From the NCBI GenBank assembly GCA_018818235.1, contig JAHISE010000163.1:1-6932 (forward strand): a stretch of 6,932 nucleotides of DNA. Direction: 5' to 3'. Below, piece by piece: positions 1-5,981 of this stretch. The notes beneath the pieces were generated by a model. It ran no database searches. It was not told where the DNA came from and saw only the letters and a list, made by a program, of their open reading frames with translations. Positions within the stretch are counted from its first letter, which is position 1; each line of letters begins with the position of its first letter. Position numbers and translations under genes: made by a program. This DNA is from Patescibacteria group bacterium (lineage in GTDB: Bacteria > Patescibacteriota > Gracilibacteria > Peribacterales > Peribacteraceae).

Positions 1-1
1 A

Positions 2-3000
2 AGACCAGATATTAATATTAGGGGAGAAGTTACCAAAGTTTTGAATGCTATTGTTGTAGACGATTTAACATCAAATGAGATTAGCACATTAAGGGCCGAA
101 GGATACACCGTTACCCCGAACTACAGAGTTTATGCAACATTAATGGATTCTGTTCCGTTGATTGGTGCTGATGATGTTTGGGAACTTGATAGGAATGGAA
201 GACCTTGTGAGCCAACAGGACCCTCTCATATAATGACAGGCAATCTTGTAAGTGAAATTTCTCGTGAACCTACAACTGAGGAAACTCCAAGAGAATGTTT
301 AACAGGAAAAGGAGTTACTATTGGTATTATTGATACAGGAGTTGATTACACTCATGAAGATTTGGGGGGATGCTTTGGTCCCGAATGCAAGGTAATTGAT
401 GGATTTGATTTTGTAAATGGAGATAATGATCCAATGGATGACCATGGTCATGGAACTCATGTTGCTGCAACTGCTGCTGGAAACGGCGTTCTGAAAGGTG
501 TTGCTCCCGATGCAGATGTTATCTCTTATAAAGTATTGGACCAATATGGTGGTGGGTGGGGTTATGATATAATTGCTGCAATCGATAGAAGTGTAGACCC
601 TAATCAAGATGGGGATCTTTCAGATCATTTGGATATTATAAGTTTAAGTTTGGGTGGTTGGGGGAATCCTGATGATGATATGAGCTTAGCAATTGATAAC
701 GCTGTTGAATTGGGAGTTATAGTAGTTATTGCTGCAGGAAATGATTATGGTGAAGGAACTATTGGTTCGCCGGGAACAGCAAGAAAAGCAATTACTGTTG
801 GTGCAGTTGATAAAGAATTGAATATGGCTGATTTTAGTTCAAAAGGGCCAGTTATTTGGGAAGATGCTTTGGGGAACAAAGTTTCTTTAATTAAACCAGA
901 TGTTGTTGCTCCCGGTGTTTCTATTTGCGCAGCGCAGTGGGAAGATGCATGGGGTGATAGGGAATGCTTGGATGATGAACATACCTCTATCTCTGGAACA
1001 AGTATGGCTACGCCGCATGTTGCTGGTTTAGCTGCTTTAATAAAACAAAGAAATCCCAGTTATAATGCAGAAGAAATTAAGACATTAATAAAGAATACTG
1101 CAGAGCTATTGCCTAATCCTGAAAAAGTAACTACCCAAGGTTTTGGTTTATTAAGCGCATTAGAATCTGTATTTTTTGATGATCCTATGGTAGTAAGTTT
1201 AGATCCTATTGAGCTACAGAATGTAGAGATTGATATAGCTGGCAAGATAATTGGAGATAATTTCGACCATTACGAGTTGGCTTATGCTCCTAATGTTCCA
1301 TTAGTTGAATTGAGTGAGAGTGACTGGACATTAATAATTACATCTGAGTTAGTTCCTGGAGATGGTATTTTATATGATGGCTTTAATTTGGTCACAATCC
1401 CTGATGGAGAGTATATTCTAAGATTAGAAGTTTTTGATACAGAAGGAAGAGTTTTTGAGGATTATGGATATTTTGAGGTTGATAGATTTGATATGAGAGA
1501 ACCTTATAACAAGGATCTTGCGAATCCAAATGATGACCTTATTATAAGGGTTAATAACAAGCTTAATGCTAGTATTGATGATTTTGAAGTAGAATACTCT
1601 TTTAATGGAGGGCTTTGGATAACTGATGGTGTTGTGATAACAAGCGTTGATTCATTAGAGGCAAAAATTGTGGAAGATACAATTAATGATAGCGGTTCTC
1701 TAGACTTAAAAATTAATGTTGTTTCATCCGATTTGATCACAGAATTATTAGTTCAGGATATTTATCTGGATTCTCAATTAAAGAAAGGGTGGCCAATTAA
1801 AATAGATCCTGATTATGCTCCTTGGGGAGGCGAGTTGTGGGCTGGTCTTTTAGAAGCTGTTGCTGGAGACGTTACTGGAGATATGAATAAAGAAATAATT
1901 ATCTACTCAGCAGGCGGCCCTCCAAAAATAAGAATTTATGGTTTTAATGGAACTTTATTAAATACAATACCCCTTCCAGAATCCTTGTACACTAGTGGTT
2001 TGTCTCATTATCCATTATTAGCAGATTTAGATAGCGACGGCATAGATGAAATAATAGTCTATAATCACAACTGGGACTCTCCAAAATTATATTCATTTAA
2101 TTACGACGGTTCTTTAGTGCCAAATTGGCCTGTCTTTCTGCCTTCACCACCTCTGTCTCCACCCCCGCCTAACGAGGCGGAATTTTTCCCCCAGATAATT
2201 ACTGCAGATTTAGATAATGACGGTTCTATTGAAATTGTTTATAAGGAAAATTATGATAATGCATTTGATGTTGATCAGGTTCCGAGTAAAATTATAATTA
2301 TCTCAAGTAATGGTAGCATTGTAAATCAGTGGAATGCTTCTATAGTAACTGATGTTTGGCATTGGTGGGGTAGTGGTTACCCTGCGGTCGGGAATTTTGA
2401 TGATGACTCAGATTTAGAAATTATTGCTGGATACACAATAAATCTTGATAGACGTGATCCGTATGAGGGGATAAATAATTGGAGTGCTGTACGCGCTTTT
2501 AACATAGACGGAAGCGAGGTTTGGTCTTTGGAATTGCAAGGTGCCATGTATAGCTCTCCAGCAGTAGGAGATATAAATAACGATGGTAAACAAGAAGTAA
2601 TCGTGACTACTGCAAAGAATCTTCCAAGAGGAGACCTCGACGGTGGTTACGGGCTTACTGCTATCAATAATAGTGGCTCAGTATTCTGGTCGACATTACA
2701 ATATCCAGAAGGATATAATGTAAGAGATAATCCCGTCCTTGCTGACTTTAACGACGATGGCTTTTTAGAGATTGTTTTATACACTCGCGGTGGTTTTGCT
2801 AATGTTAATAGAGAGTATGTTTTTGATTATCTGGGAAATATTCTAGAGGGATGGCCAGTTCTTGTACCTGAGGGGAGCACCGGTGAAAATACTTATTCAT
2901 CTGTTGTTGGTGATATTGATGGCGATGGAAGCCCGGATGTTGTCGATGCTATTAATAATAAACTTATTGGTGGGTTCGGTAGCCTACACGCTTGGCATTA

Positions 3001-3817
3001 TGATGGTTTAGAAGTCCAAGGGTTTCCAAAAGAGATAGATCATTGGGTCGTTGCTTCTCCAATAATTTCTGATCTGGAGCCAGATGGTAATGTAAATATA
3101 ATAGCTAGTGCAGGCATGGATATTGTATCTGTATCTTACCCTTCTGTGGAAATTCTGACTCGTGGTTTAGTTTATGTTTGGGATGTTGAAAACAACTTTA
3201 ACGAAGAAAACCAGGAATGGCCAACATTCCAGCACGATAACCAACGCACTGGTTGCTACGATTGTTTTGAATGGCAATTATTATGGGACAACTACCAAGG
3301 AGAAGAGGGATATGATCATGAAAGCATGCTTAGTTCAGAACGTGAGACTTTTGTTACTTGGTCGTGGACAGCTGATGATGCTGTTTTTGATGAATGTGTC
3401 GATGTTCAGAAAATAAAATGGATTGGTATGAGACAACCTCATCAAGACGTGGAATATAATACAGCTGATGTAATTATTCTAGATAGTGATTTTAATACTG
3501 TTAGTGAGTTTTCAGATGTTGACTATACAGCGGAAATAATAGGTACTGATTTTGATATGGAAACATACGAAGGTACTCTTTCTGTTCCTGATATAACTTT
3601 AGAACCAGGACACTATTATTTTGGAGTTCGTCTTGTGGGTAATTATCGCGGAAGAAACCATGCAGCAACTACAGGCGATGGGGGGATACAAGGTCAAACT
3701 CAAGGTATTACTCAAAGTGGATTTTTTGGATATCCTGAATGGACATTTGTTGAGGAAGTGATGGAATCAGAAACTCCAACAGATTTTTCTTACAGGATTT
3801 ACGGGACACCTTGTTAA
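2..3817 (+). CDS. Secreted subtilisin-like (S8) serine protease with FG-GAP/VCBS propeller, 5'-truncated by window
   Basis: Predicted extracellular or cell-surface endopeptidase. The frame is open back to base 2, so the TTG at 41 is not the true start; residues before and after it (EVTKVLNAIVVDD onward) look like the end of an I9-type inhibitory prodomain, and any signal peptide lies outside the window. Numbering from base 41: Asp98 (IIDTG), His137 (HGHGTH), oxyanion Asn234 (AAGND) and Ser321 (GTSMATPHVAG) form a complete S8 catalytic set ending near 376. Residues about 385-482 are an Ig-like domain (YELAY, then DGEYILRLEVFD); 484-575 look like a second. Eight FG-GAP/VCBS-type DxDxDG-like loops start at 610, 662, 723, 785, 844, 902, 958 and 1011, followed by a closing WPTFQHDNQRTG motif at 1060-1071. 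Residues 1075-1258 are an unassigned C-terminal domain without a membrane anchor. A proline-rich loop (701-710) separates blades 2 and 3. Catalytic assignment is secure; substrate is unknown. Codons end mostly in A/T, unlike downstream genes. Confidence 0.95.
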   Translation, partial: RPDINIRGEVTKVLNAIVVDDLTSNEISTLRAEGYTVTPNYRVYATLMDSVPLIGADDVWELDRNGRPCEPTGPSHIMTGNLVSEISREPTTEETPRECLTGKGVTIGIIDTGVDYTHEDLGGCFGPECKVIDGFDFVNGDNDPMDDHGHGTHVAATAAGNGVLKGVAPDADVISYKVLDQYGGGWGYDIIAAIDRSVDPNQDGDLSDHLDIISLSLGGWGNPDDDMSLAIDNAVELGVIVVIAAGNDYGEGTIGSPGTARKAITVGAVDKELNMADFSSKGPVIWEDALGNKVSLIKPDVVAPGVSICAAQWEDAWGDRECLDDEHTSISGTSMATPHVAGLAALIKQRNPSYNAEEIKTLIKNTAELLPNPEKVTTQGFGLLSALESVFFDDPMVVSLDPIELQNVEIDIAGKIIGDNFDHYELAYAPNVPLVELSESDWTLIITSELVPGDGILYDGFNLVTIPDGEYILRLEVFDTEGRVFEDYGYFEVDRFDMREPYNKDLANPNDDLIIRVNNKLNASIDDFEVEYSFNGGLWITDGVVITSVDSLEAKIVEDTINDSGSLDLKINVVSSDLITELLVQDIYLDSQLKKGWPIKIDPDYAPWGGELWAGLLEAVAGDVTGDMNKEIIIYSAGGPPKIRIYGFNGTLLNTIPLPESLYTSGLSHYPLLADLDSDGIDEIIVYNHNWDSPKLYSFNYDGSLVPNWPVFLPSPPLSPPPPNEAEFFPQIITADLDNDGSIEIVYKENYDNAFDVDQVPSKIIIISSNGSIVNQWNASIVTDVWHWWGSGYPAVGNFDDDSDLEIIAGYTINLDRRDPYEGINNWSAVRAFNIDGSEVWSLELQGAMYSSPAVGDINNDGKQEVIVTTAKNLPRGDLDGGYGLTAINNSGSVFWSTLQYPEGYNVRDNPVLADFNDDGFLEIVLYTRGGFANVNREYVFDYLGNILEGWPVLVPEGSTGENTYSSVVGDIDGDGSPDVVDAINNKLIGGFGSLHAWHYDGLEVQGFPKEIDHWVVASPIISDLEPDGNVNIIASAGMDIVSVSYPSVEILTRGLVYVWDVENNFNEENQEWPTFQHDNQRTGCYDCFEWQLLWDNYQGEEGYDHESMLSSERETFVTWSWTADDAVFDECVDVQKIKWIGMRQPHQDVEYNTADVIILDSDFNTVSEFSDVDYTAEIIGTDFDMETYEGTLSVPDITLEPGHYYFGVRLVGNYRGRNHAATTGDGGIQGQTQGITQSGFFGYPEWTFVEEVMESETPTDFSYRIYGTPC

Positions 3818-3839
3818 GGAGACAAGTCTTTTAGCTAAA

Positions 3840-3847
3840 CTTAAATA
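3840..3847 (+). promoter_or_regulatory. Archaeal box A (TATA) for the DHH gene
   Basis: CTTAAATA is centred about 25 bp before the ATG at 3869. That is the usual distance from box A to the archaeal transcription start, so the mRNA would begin at or next to the ATG. No Shine-Dalgarno lies in 3848-3868, which is pyrimidine-rich, supporting leaderless translation. The two other independently promoted genes here show the same geometry. Confidence 0.55.
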
Positions 3848-3848
3848 A

Positions 3849-3858
3849 CCTCTTTTTC
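3849..3858 (+). terminator. Possible T-tract terminator after the protease gene
   Basis: CCTCTTTTTC lies 32 bases past the protease stop. Archaeal RNA polymerase can terminate at T-rich tracts without a stable hairpin. The tract sits between the next gene's box A and its ATG, so it could equally be part of the initiator region. Weak call. Confidence 0.2.
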
Positions 3859-3868
3859 ATCTATTTCG

Positions 3869-4927
3869 ATGTTAACCTCAAAACAAATCAAGGAAATTCG
3901 TGAGCATCTCGAACGGGCGCAGAATCCTATCTTTTATTATGATAATGATGCTGACGGTTTGTGTAGTTATGTTATTTTGCGTCGCTTTTTAGGCAGGGGA
4001 AAGGGTGTTGCTGTTCGGAGTTTTCCTGATTTGGATGCAGGATATGCGCGAAAAGCTAGAGAGTTGAATGCGGATTATGTTTTTGTTTTGGATAAGCCGG
4101 TTTTGTCTAAGGAATTTGTTGGAGAGATTGCTGGGCTTGGTTTGCCGTTGGTTTGGATTGATCATCATGATTTGCCGATTGAGGATTTTGAGAGTGAGCT
4201 TGAGAATTTCTATGTGTATAACCCGGCGAGGAACAGCGGGAAAGAGAAAAGTGATGAGCCTGTTACGTATCTTTCGTATAGGATAACTGACAGGAAGGAA
4301 GATGTTTGGTTGGGAATTATTGGATGTATTGCAGATCACCATTTGCCTGATTTTGTTAAAAGGTTTAAGGAGCATTATCCGGAGTTTTGGAAGGACGGGG
4401 AGATAAAGGATCCGTTTGAAGCGTATTACACGACAGAGATTGGGAATATTGCGAGGGCGTTGAATTTTGGTTTGAAGGATAGTGTGACGCATGTTGTTCA
4501 GCTTCAGAATTACTTGGTTTCGTGCAAGGGGCCGGTAGATGTTTTTATGGAAGTTTATTCGAATTATTCGTTTAGGAGAAAATATTCTGACGTGAAAAAG
4601 AAGTATGACGCTTTAATTGAGAAGGCTAAGAGGTTTGCTGAGGAAGATCTTGTGTTTTTTGAGTACTCTGGAGAGTTGAGTATTAGCGCGGATATTGCTA
4701 ATGAGCTTTCATTTATTTTCCCGGATAAGTATATTGTTGTTGCGTATAAGAAAGGGTCTGCTGCGAATTTGTCGATGAGAGGGAAGAATGTTAAGGGGGT
4801 TTTGGAGAATGTCTTTAAAGAGGTTGAAGGAAGTGGAGGAGGGCATGAGGATGCGGTTGGGGCGAGGATAAAGACCGAGGATCTTGGGAAGTTTAAGGCG
4901 GTTTTGAAGAGGGAGATTGAGAAATGA
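3869..4927 (+). CDS. DHH/DHHA1 family phosphoesterase (RecJ/NrnA-like)
   Basis: Predicted cytoplasmic metal-dependent (typically Mn2+) phosphodiesterase of 352 residues. The DHH motifs are intact: motif I D25-N-D27-A-D29-G30, motif II Asp75 (LDKP), the DHH motif D98-H99-H100 and motif IV Asp156 (GCIADHH). The C-terminal DHHA1 substrate-binding domain ends in GSGGGHEDAVG (321-331), the glycine-rich GGGH signature. Known relatives include RecJ-type 5'-3' exonucleases, the archaeal GINS-associated nuclease and NrnA-type enzymes that degrade short oligonucleotides or cyclic dinucleotides. At 352 residues it lacks the extra domains of bacterial RecJ and, as I recall the families, is nearer NrnA-type proteins in size, so I do not assign a substrate. 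The ATG at 3869 is chosen because the box A lies 25 bp upstream. Codon use is strongly G-ending (GAG, AAG, TTG, GGG). A 38-base gap with its own box A separates it from the Nudix gene. Confidence 0.92.
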   Translation: MLTSKQIKEIREHLERAQNPIFYYDNDADGLCSYVILRRFLGRGKGVAVRSFPDLDAGYARKARELNADYVFVLDKPVLSKEFVGEIAGLGLPLVWIDHHDLPIEDFESELENFYVYNPARNSGKEKSDEPVTYLSYRITDRKEDVWLGIIGCIADHHLPDFVKRFKEHYPEFWKDGEIKDPFEAYYTTEIGNIARALNFGLKDSVTHVVQLQNYLVSCKGPVDVFMEVYSNYSFRRKYSDVKKKYDALIEKAKRFAEEDLVFFEYSGELSISADIANELSFIFPDKYIVVAYKKGSAANLSMRGKNVKGVLENVFKEVEGSGGGHEDAVGARIKTEDLGKFKAVLKREIEK

Positions 4928-4936
4928 ACAGGAGGG

Positions 4937-4948
4937 TTTATTTATATT
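4937..4948 (+). promoter_or_regulatory. Archaeal box A for the Nudix-acylphosphatase pair
   Basis: The A/T-only stretch TTTATTTATATT is centred about 24 bp before the ATG at 4966, matching box A spacing for a leaderless transcript. GGAGGG at 4931-4936 is 29 bases before the ATG, too far to be its Shine-Dalgarno. It lies just upstream of the box A, where the TFB recognition element would be. Confidence 0.5.
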
Positions 4949-4965
4949 AAGATGGTTGGCTTTTC

Positions 4966-5367
4966 ATGACAAGGAGAGCAGTGGTAGCAGTTGTGAGGCA
5001 TAATGGAATGGTATTGGTGGGACGAAAAAGGAGTGATTCTAAAAAGCGATTAGCAGGAGAGTGGCATTTTATTGGGGAGAATGTTGAGGGAAACGAAAGC
5101 GACTATGAAGCCTTAAAGAGGGGATTGAGAGAGGAAGTCGGTATAGATATAAGGGTTGAAAAGCTAATTGGCAAAGATCAGTCTCCCACGGGTAAAGATG
5201 TTTGTTATTATGAGTGCTTCTCAGTTTCTGGTGGACTTAAAGTCGGAAGTGATTTGGAGGCTGCGCGCTGGGTTGATGAAAAAAAGGTTTTAGAATATCT
5301 TGGTTCTACTATCAAACAGTTTATGAGGGATCAAATAATGAATTATCTTAGAGGTATAAGGTCGTGA
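4966..5367 (+). CDS. Nudix domain protein with a variant Nudix box
   Basis: A 133-residue single-domain protein of Nudix size. The family hydrolyses nucleoside diphosphates linked to another moiety, using Mg2+ held by the Nudix box. Here the box spans 38-60 (ENVEGNE through RGLREEVGI). Compared with GX5EX7REUXEEXGU, the first Gly is Glu38 and the Glu of RE is Gly53 (codon GGA), while Glu44, Arg52, Glu56, Glu57, Gly59 and Ile60 are present. The preceding WHFIGE replaces the common W-x-F-PGG. The fold call is firm; activity is uncertain because the Glu at the REU position is a metal-binding or catalytic residue in MutT-type enzymes. The variant may also be typical of an archaeal subfamily. An in-frame TAA at 4948-4950 with no ATG after it fixes the start at 4966, which follows a box A without a Shine-Dalgarno. 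Its last four bases overlap the acylphosphatase start. Substrate unknown. Confidence 0.88.
   Translation: MTRRAVVAVVRHNGMVLVGRKRSDSKKRLAGEWHFIGENVEGNESDYEALKRGLREEVGIDIRVEKLIGKDQSPTGKDVCYYECFSVSGGLKVGSDLEAARWVDEKKVLEYLGSTIKQFMRDQIMNYLRGIRS
5351..5355 (+). promoter_or_regulatory. Shine-Dalgarno deciding the acylphosphatase GTG start
   Basis: GAGGT lies 8 bases before the GTG at 5364, inside the end of the Nudix gene. It supports the GTG as the true start and shows that the internal gene of this pair is initiated by a Shine-Dalgarno, unlike the apparently leaderless first genes. Confidence 0.6.
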
Positions 5368-5702
5368 AATCAAGAAAAATTAAAATATACGGAAGAGTGC
5401 AAGGGGTTTTCTTTAGAGCGAATACGAAGAAGTTTTGTGATATGATTAAGATTTGTGGGAGAGTGAGGAATTGTAGTGATGGTAGTGTTGAGATTGTTGT
5501 GCAATGTGATAAGGAGAGGCTCGAGATATTGGAAAAATGGTTGAAGAACAGTCATGGGTTAAGCAAGGTTGAGAAAGTTGAAGGCGAGGAAGTTGAAGTC
5601 GGTGAGAAATTTGAGGATTTTAGGATTGTTTCTAGTGGAAATTTGATTGTTGATAAGGGGAAAGCCGCTAGAAATTTGAGTAAGCGTTTGTTGCGGTATT
5701 GA
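5364..5702 (+). CDS. Acylphosphatase
   Basis: Small cytoplasmic enzyme of the acylphosphatase (AcP) family, which hydrolyses the carboxyl-phosphate bond of acyl phosphates. The active-site signature is at 10-18 (GRVQGVFFR), with phosphate-binding Arg18, and the second signature at 32-43 (GRVRNCSDGSVE) contains catalytic Asn36. The fold runs to about FEDFRI (83-88), covering the usual roughly 90-residue domain. About 22 further residues form a basic tail (KGKAARNLSKRLLRY at the end) that common AcPs lack. The GTG start is set by the Shine-Dalgarno at 5351-5355 and by the GTGA overlap with the Nudix stop, implying translational coupling. AcP domains also occur in HypF and in other fusions, but this is a stand-alone protein. 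Codon use matches the DHH gene. The physiological substrate is unknown, as for most AcPs. Confidence 0.93.
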   Translation: MKSRKIKIYGRVQGVFFRANTKKFCDMIKICGRVRNCSDGSVEIVVQCDKERLEILEKWLKNSHGLSKVEKVEGEEVEVGEKFEDFRIVSSGNLIVDKGKAARNLSKRLLRY

Positions 5703-5799
5703 GCTTAGGTAGCCCACAACTTTTTCGACTTTGCTTCGCTTCAGTCGAAGACCCATCCTGTCCACGCCAAGCCCTATCGCTCCAGATAATTGCTAAGCT
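5702..5799 (+). repeat. Inverted repeat closing a 98-base structured domain after acylphosphatase
   Basis: AGCTTAG (5702-5708, starting on the last base of the acylphosphatase stop) is perfectly complementary to CTAAGCT (5793-5799). The enclosed sequence holds the 5722-5751 hairpin. A 7-bp long-range match could be chance, so this is offered as part of the wider structured region. Confidence 0.35.
5721..5751 (+). terminator. T-tract and hairpin after acylphosphatase, possible terminator
   Basis: A T5 run (5721-5725) begins 19 bases past the stop and runs into a hairpin with the perfect arms TTCGACT (5724-5730) and AGTCGAA (5743-5749), extendable by a T-G and a T-A pair. The T run precedes the loop, so this is not a bacterial-type intrinsic terminator; archaeal T-tract termination is possible. 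It could equally be one stem of the structured region. Confidence 0.3.
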
Positions 5800-5815
5800 A
5801 AATACAGTTTTTGAG

Positions 5816-5834
5816 TTTTCGGCTCTGCTGAAAA
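5816..5834 (+). repeat. Short hairpin TTTTCGGC/GCTGAAAA
   Basis: Eight base pairs including one G-U (5821-5829), closed by a TCT loop. It is one stem of the structured gap and sits inside the first copy of the duplicated module. Confidence 0.4.
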
Positions 5835-5835
5835 A

Positions 5836-5866
5836 GTGGTCGGAATTTACCCCACCGTCCGATTAC
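5836..5866 (+). repeat. Hairpin with C-rich loop
   Basis: Bases 5836-5844 pair with 5858-5866: seven Watson-Crick and two adjacent G-U pairs (5838-5864 and 5839-5863), with a 13-base loop containing CCCC. On the opposite strand the two G-U pairs would be A-C mismatches, which favours the plus strand if this is RNA. Confidence 0.4.
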
Positions 5867-5883
5867 CCAACCGCCCACCCACG

Positions 5884-5920
5884 TGATATCTGGGTATTGT
5901 TAACAGGAGTCCAGATATCA
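5884..5920 (+). repeat. Perfect 10-bp inverted repeat
   Basis: TGATATCTGG (5884-5893) and CCAGATATCA (5911-5920) are exact reverse complements around a 17-base spacer, extendable inward by two G-U pairs on the plus strand. The spacer contains the palindrome TGTTAACA. It lies 62 bases before the uppS ATG and could be an RNA stem or a protein-binding site. It is the strongest stem in the gap. Confidence 0.6.
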
Positions 5921-5931
5921 AGATTTTCAAC

Positions 5932-5965
5932 AGAGCTTGAGTTTTCTAAAACTTTAAAAAGCTCT
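5932..5965 (+). promoter_or_regulatory. Inverted repeat around the uppS promoter, possible operator
   Basis: AGAGCTT (5932-5938) and AAGCTCT (5959-5965) are exact reverse complements flanking the box A at 5953-5960. An inner pair, AGTTTT/AAAACT (5940-5945 and 5948-5953), adds to the symmetry. A dimeric regulator bound here would cover the box A and so block TBP/TFB. The box A itself (CTTTAAAAAG) is nearly symmetric and might also fire leftward. Confidence 0.4.
5953..5960 (+). promoter_or_regulatory. Archaeal box A for uppS
   Basis: TTTAAAAA is centred about 25 bp before the ATG at 5982, as for the DHH and Nudix genes. The only purine-rich stretch nearby (AGGA, 5977-5980) is one base from the ATG, too close for a normal Shine-Dalgarno, so a leaderless message is likely. 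Confidence 0.55.
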
Positions 5966-5981
5966 ATTTTGATGTTAGGAA

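Larger units (their letters stand above)
5781..5961 (+). repeat. Imperfect direct repeat, two copies (5781-5836 and 5910-5961)
   Basis: Both copies contain, in order, TCCAGATA (5781 and 5910), CAG followed three bases later by TTGAGTTTTC (5805-5820 and 5931-5946), and AAAAAG (5831 and 5956). Spacing differs by only 1-3 bases. The pattern suggests an old duplication of a module of about 126-129 bp, the second copy of which now carries the prenyltransferase box A. Confidence 0.45.
5703..5981. other. Structured, C-rich intergenic region without a convincing gene
   Basis: This 279-base gap differs sharply from its neighbours: the plus strand is C-rich (20 C and 4 G in 5850-5883) while adjacent genes are G-rich on that strand. 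It contains six stems in series: 5702-5708/5793-5799, 5722-5730/5743-5751, 5816-5823/5827-5834, 5836-5844/5858-5866, 5884-5893/5911-5920 and 5932-5938/5959-5965. Several extend with G-U pairs only if the plus strand is the RNA. Open frames cross it on both strands but show no recognisable domain or ribosome-binding site. I looked for tRNA, 5S rRNA, SRP RNA, RNase P RNA and C/D-box signatures and saw none. It may be a structured RNA, a long untranslated leader of the prenyltransferase gene, or a small repeat element. Confidence 0.5.

Noticed and set aside
41..43. TTG as the start codon of the protease
   Set aside because: The frame is open to the window edge, the residues before it continue the prodomain, and no ribosome-binding site precedes it; the real start is outside the window.
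660..690. C-box-like TGATGA repeats within the protease gene
   Set aside because: These are runs of Asp codons (GAT GAT GAT) in a coding frame and have no matching D box.
3816..3833. Hairpin just after the protease stop as an intrinsic terminator
   Set aside because: The loop would be only two bases, two of the eight pairs are G-U, and no T run follows directly.
3989..4492. 167-codon minus-strand frame opposite the DHH gene
   Set aside because: A shadow of the DHH coding frame; the plus strand carries every DHH motif and the minus product is low-complexity with no family features.
5559..5765. 68-codon minus-strand frame over the end of acylphosphatase
   Set aside because: Mostly antisense to a clearly coding gene; no motif, promoter or ribosome-binding site supports it.
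5703..5981. tRNA, 5S rRNA, SRP RNA, RNase P RNA or C/D-box sRNA in the gap
   Set aside because: On neither strand did I find a T-arm GTTCRA, the SRP helix 8 motif, the RNase P conserved regions, or paired C (RTGATGA) and D (CTGA) boxes.
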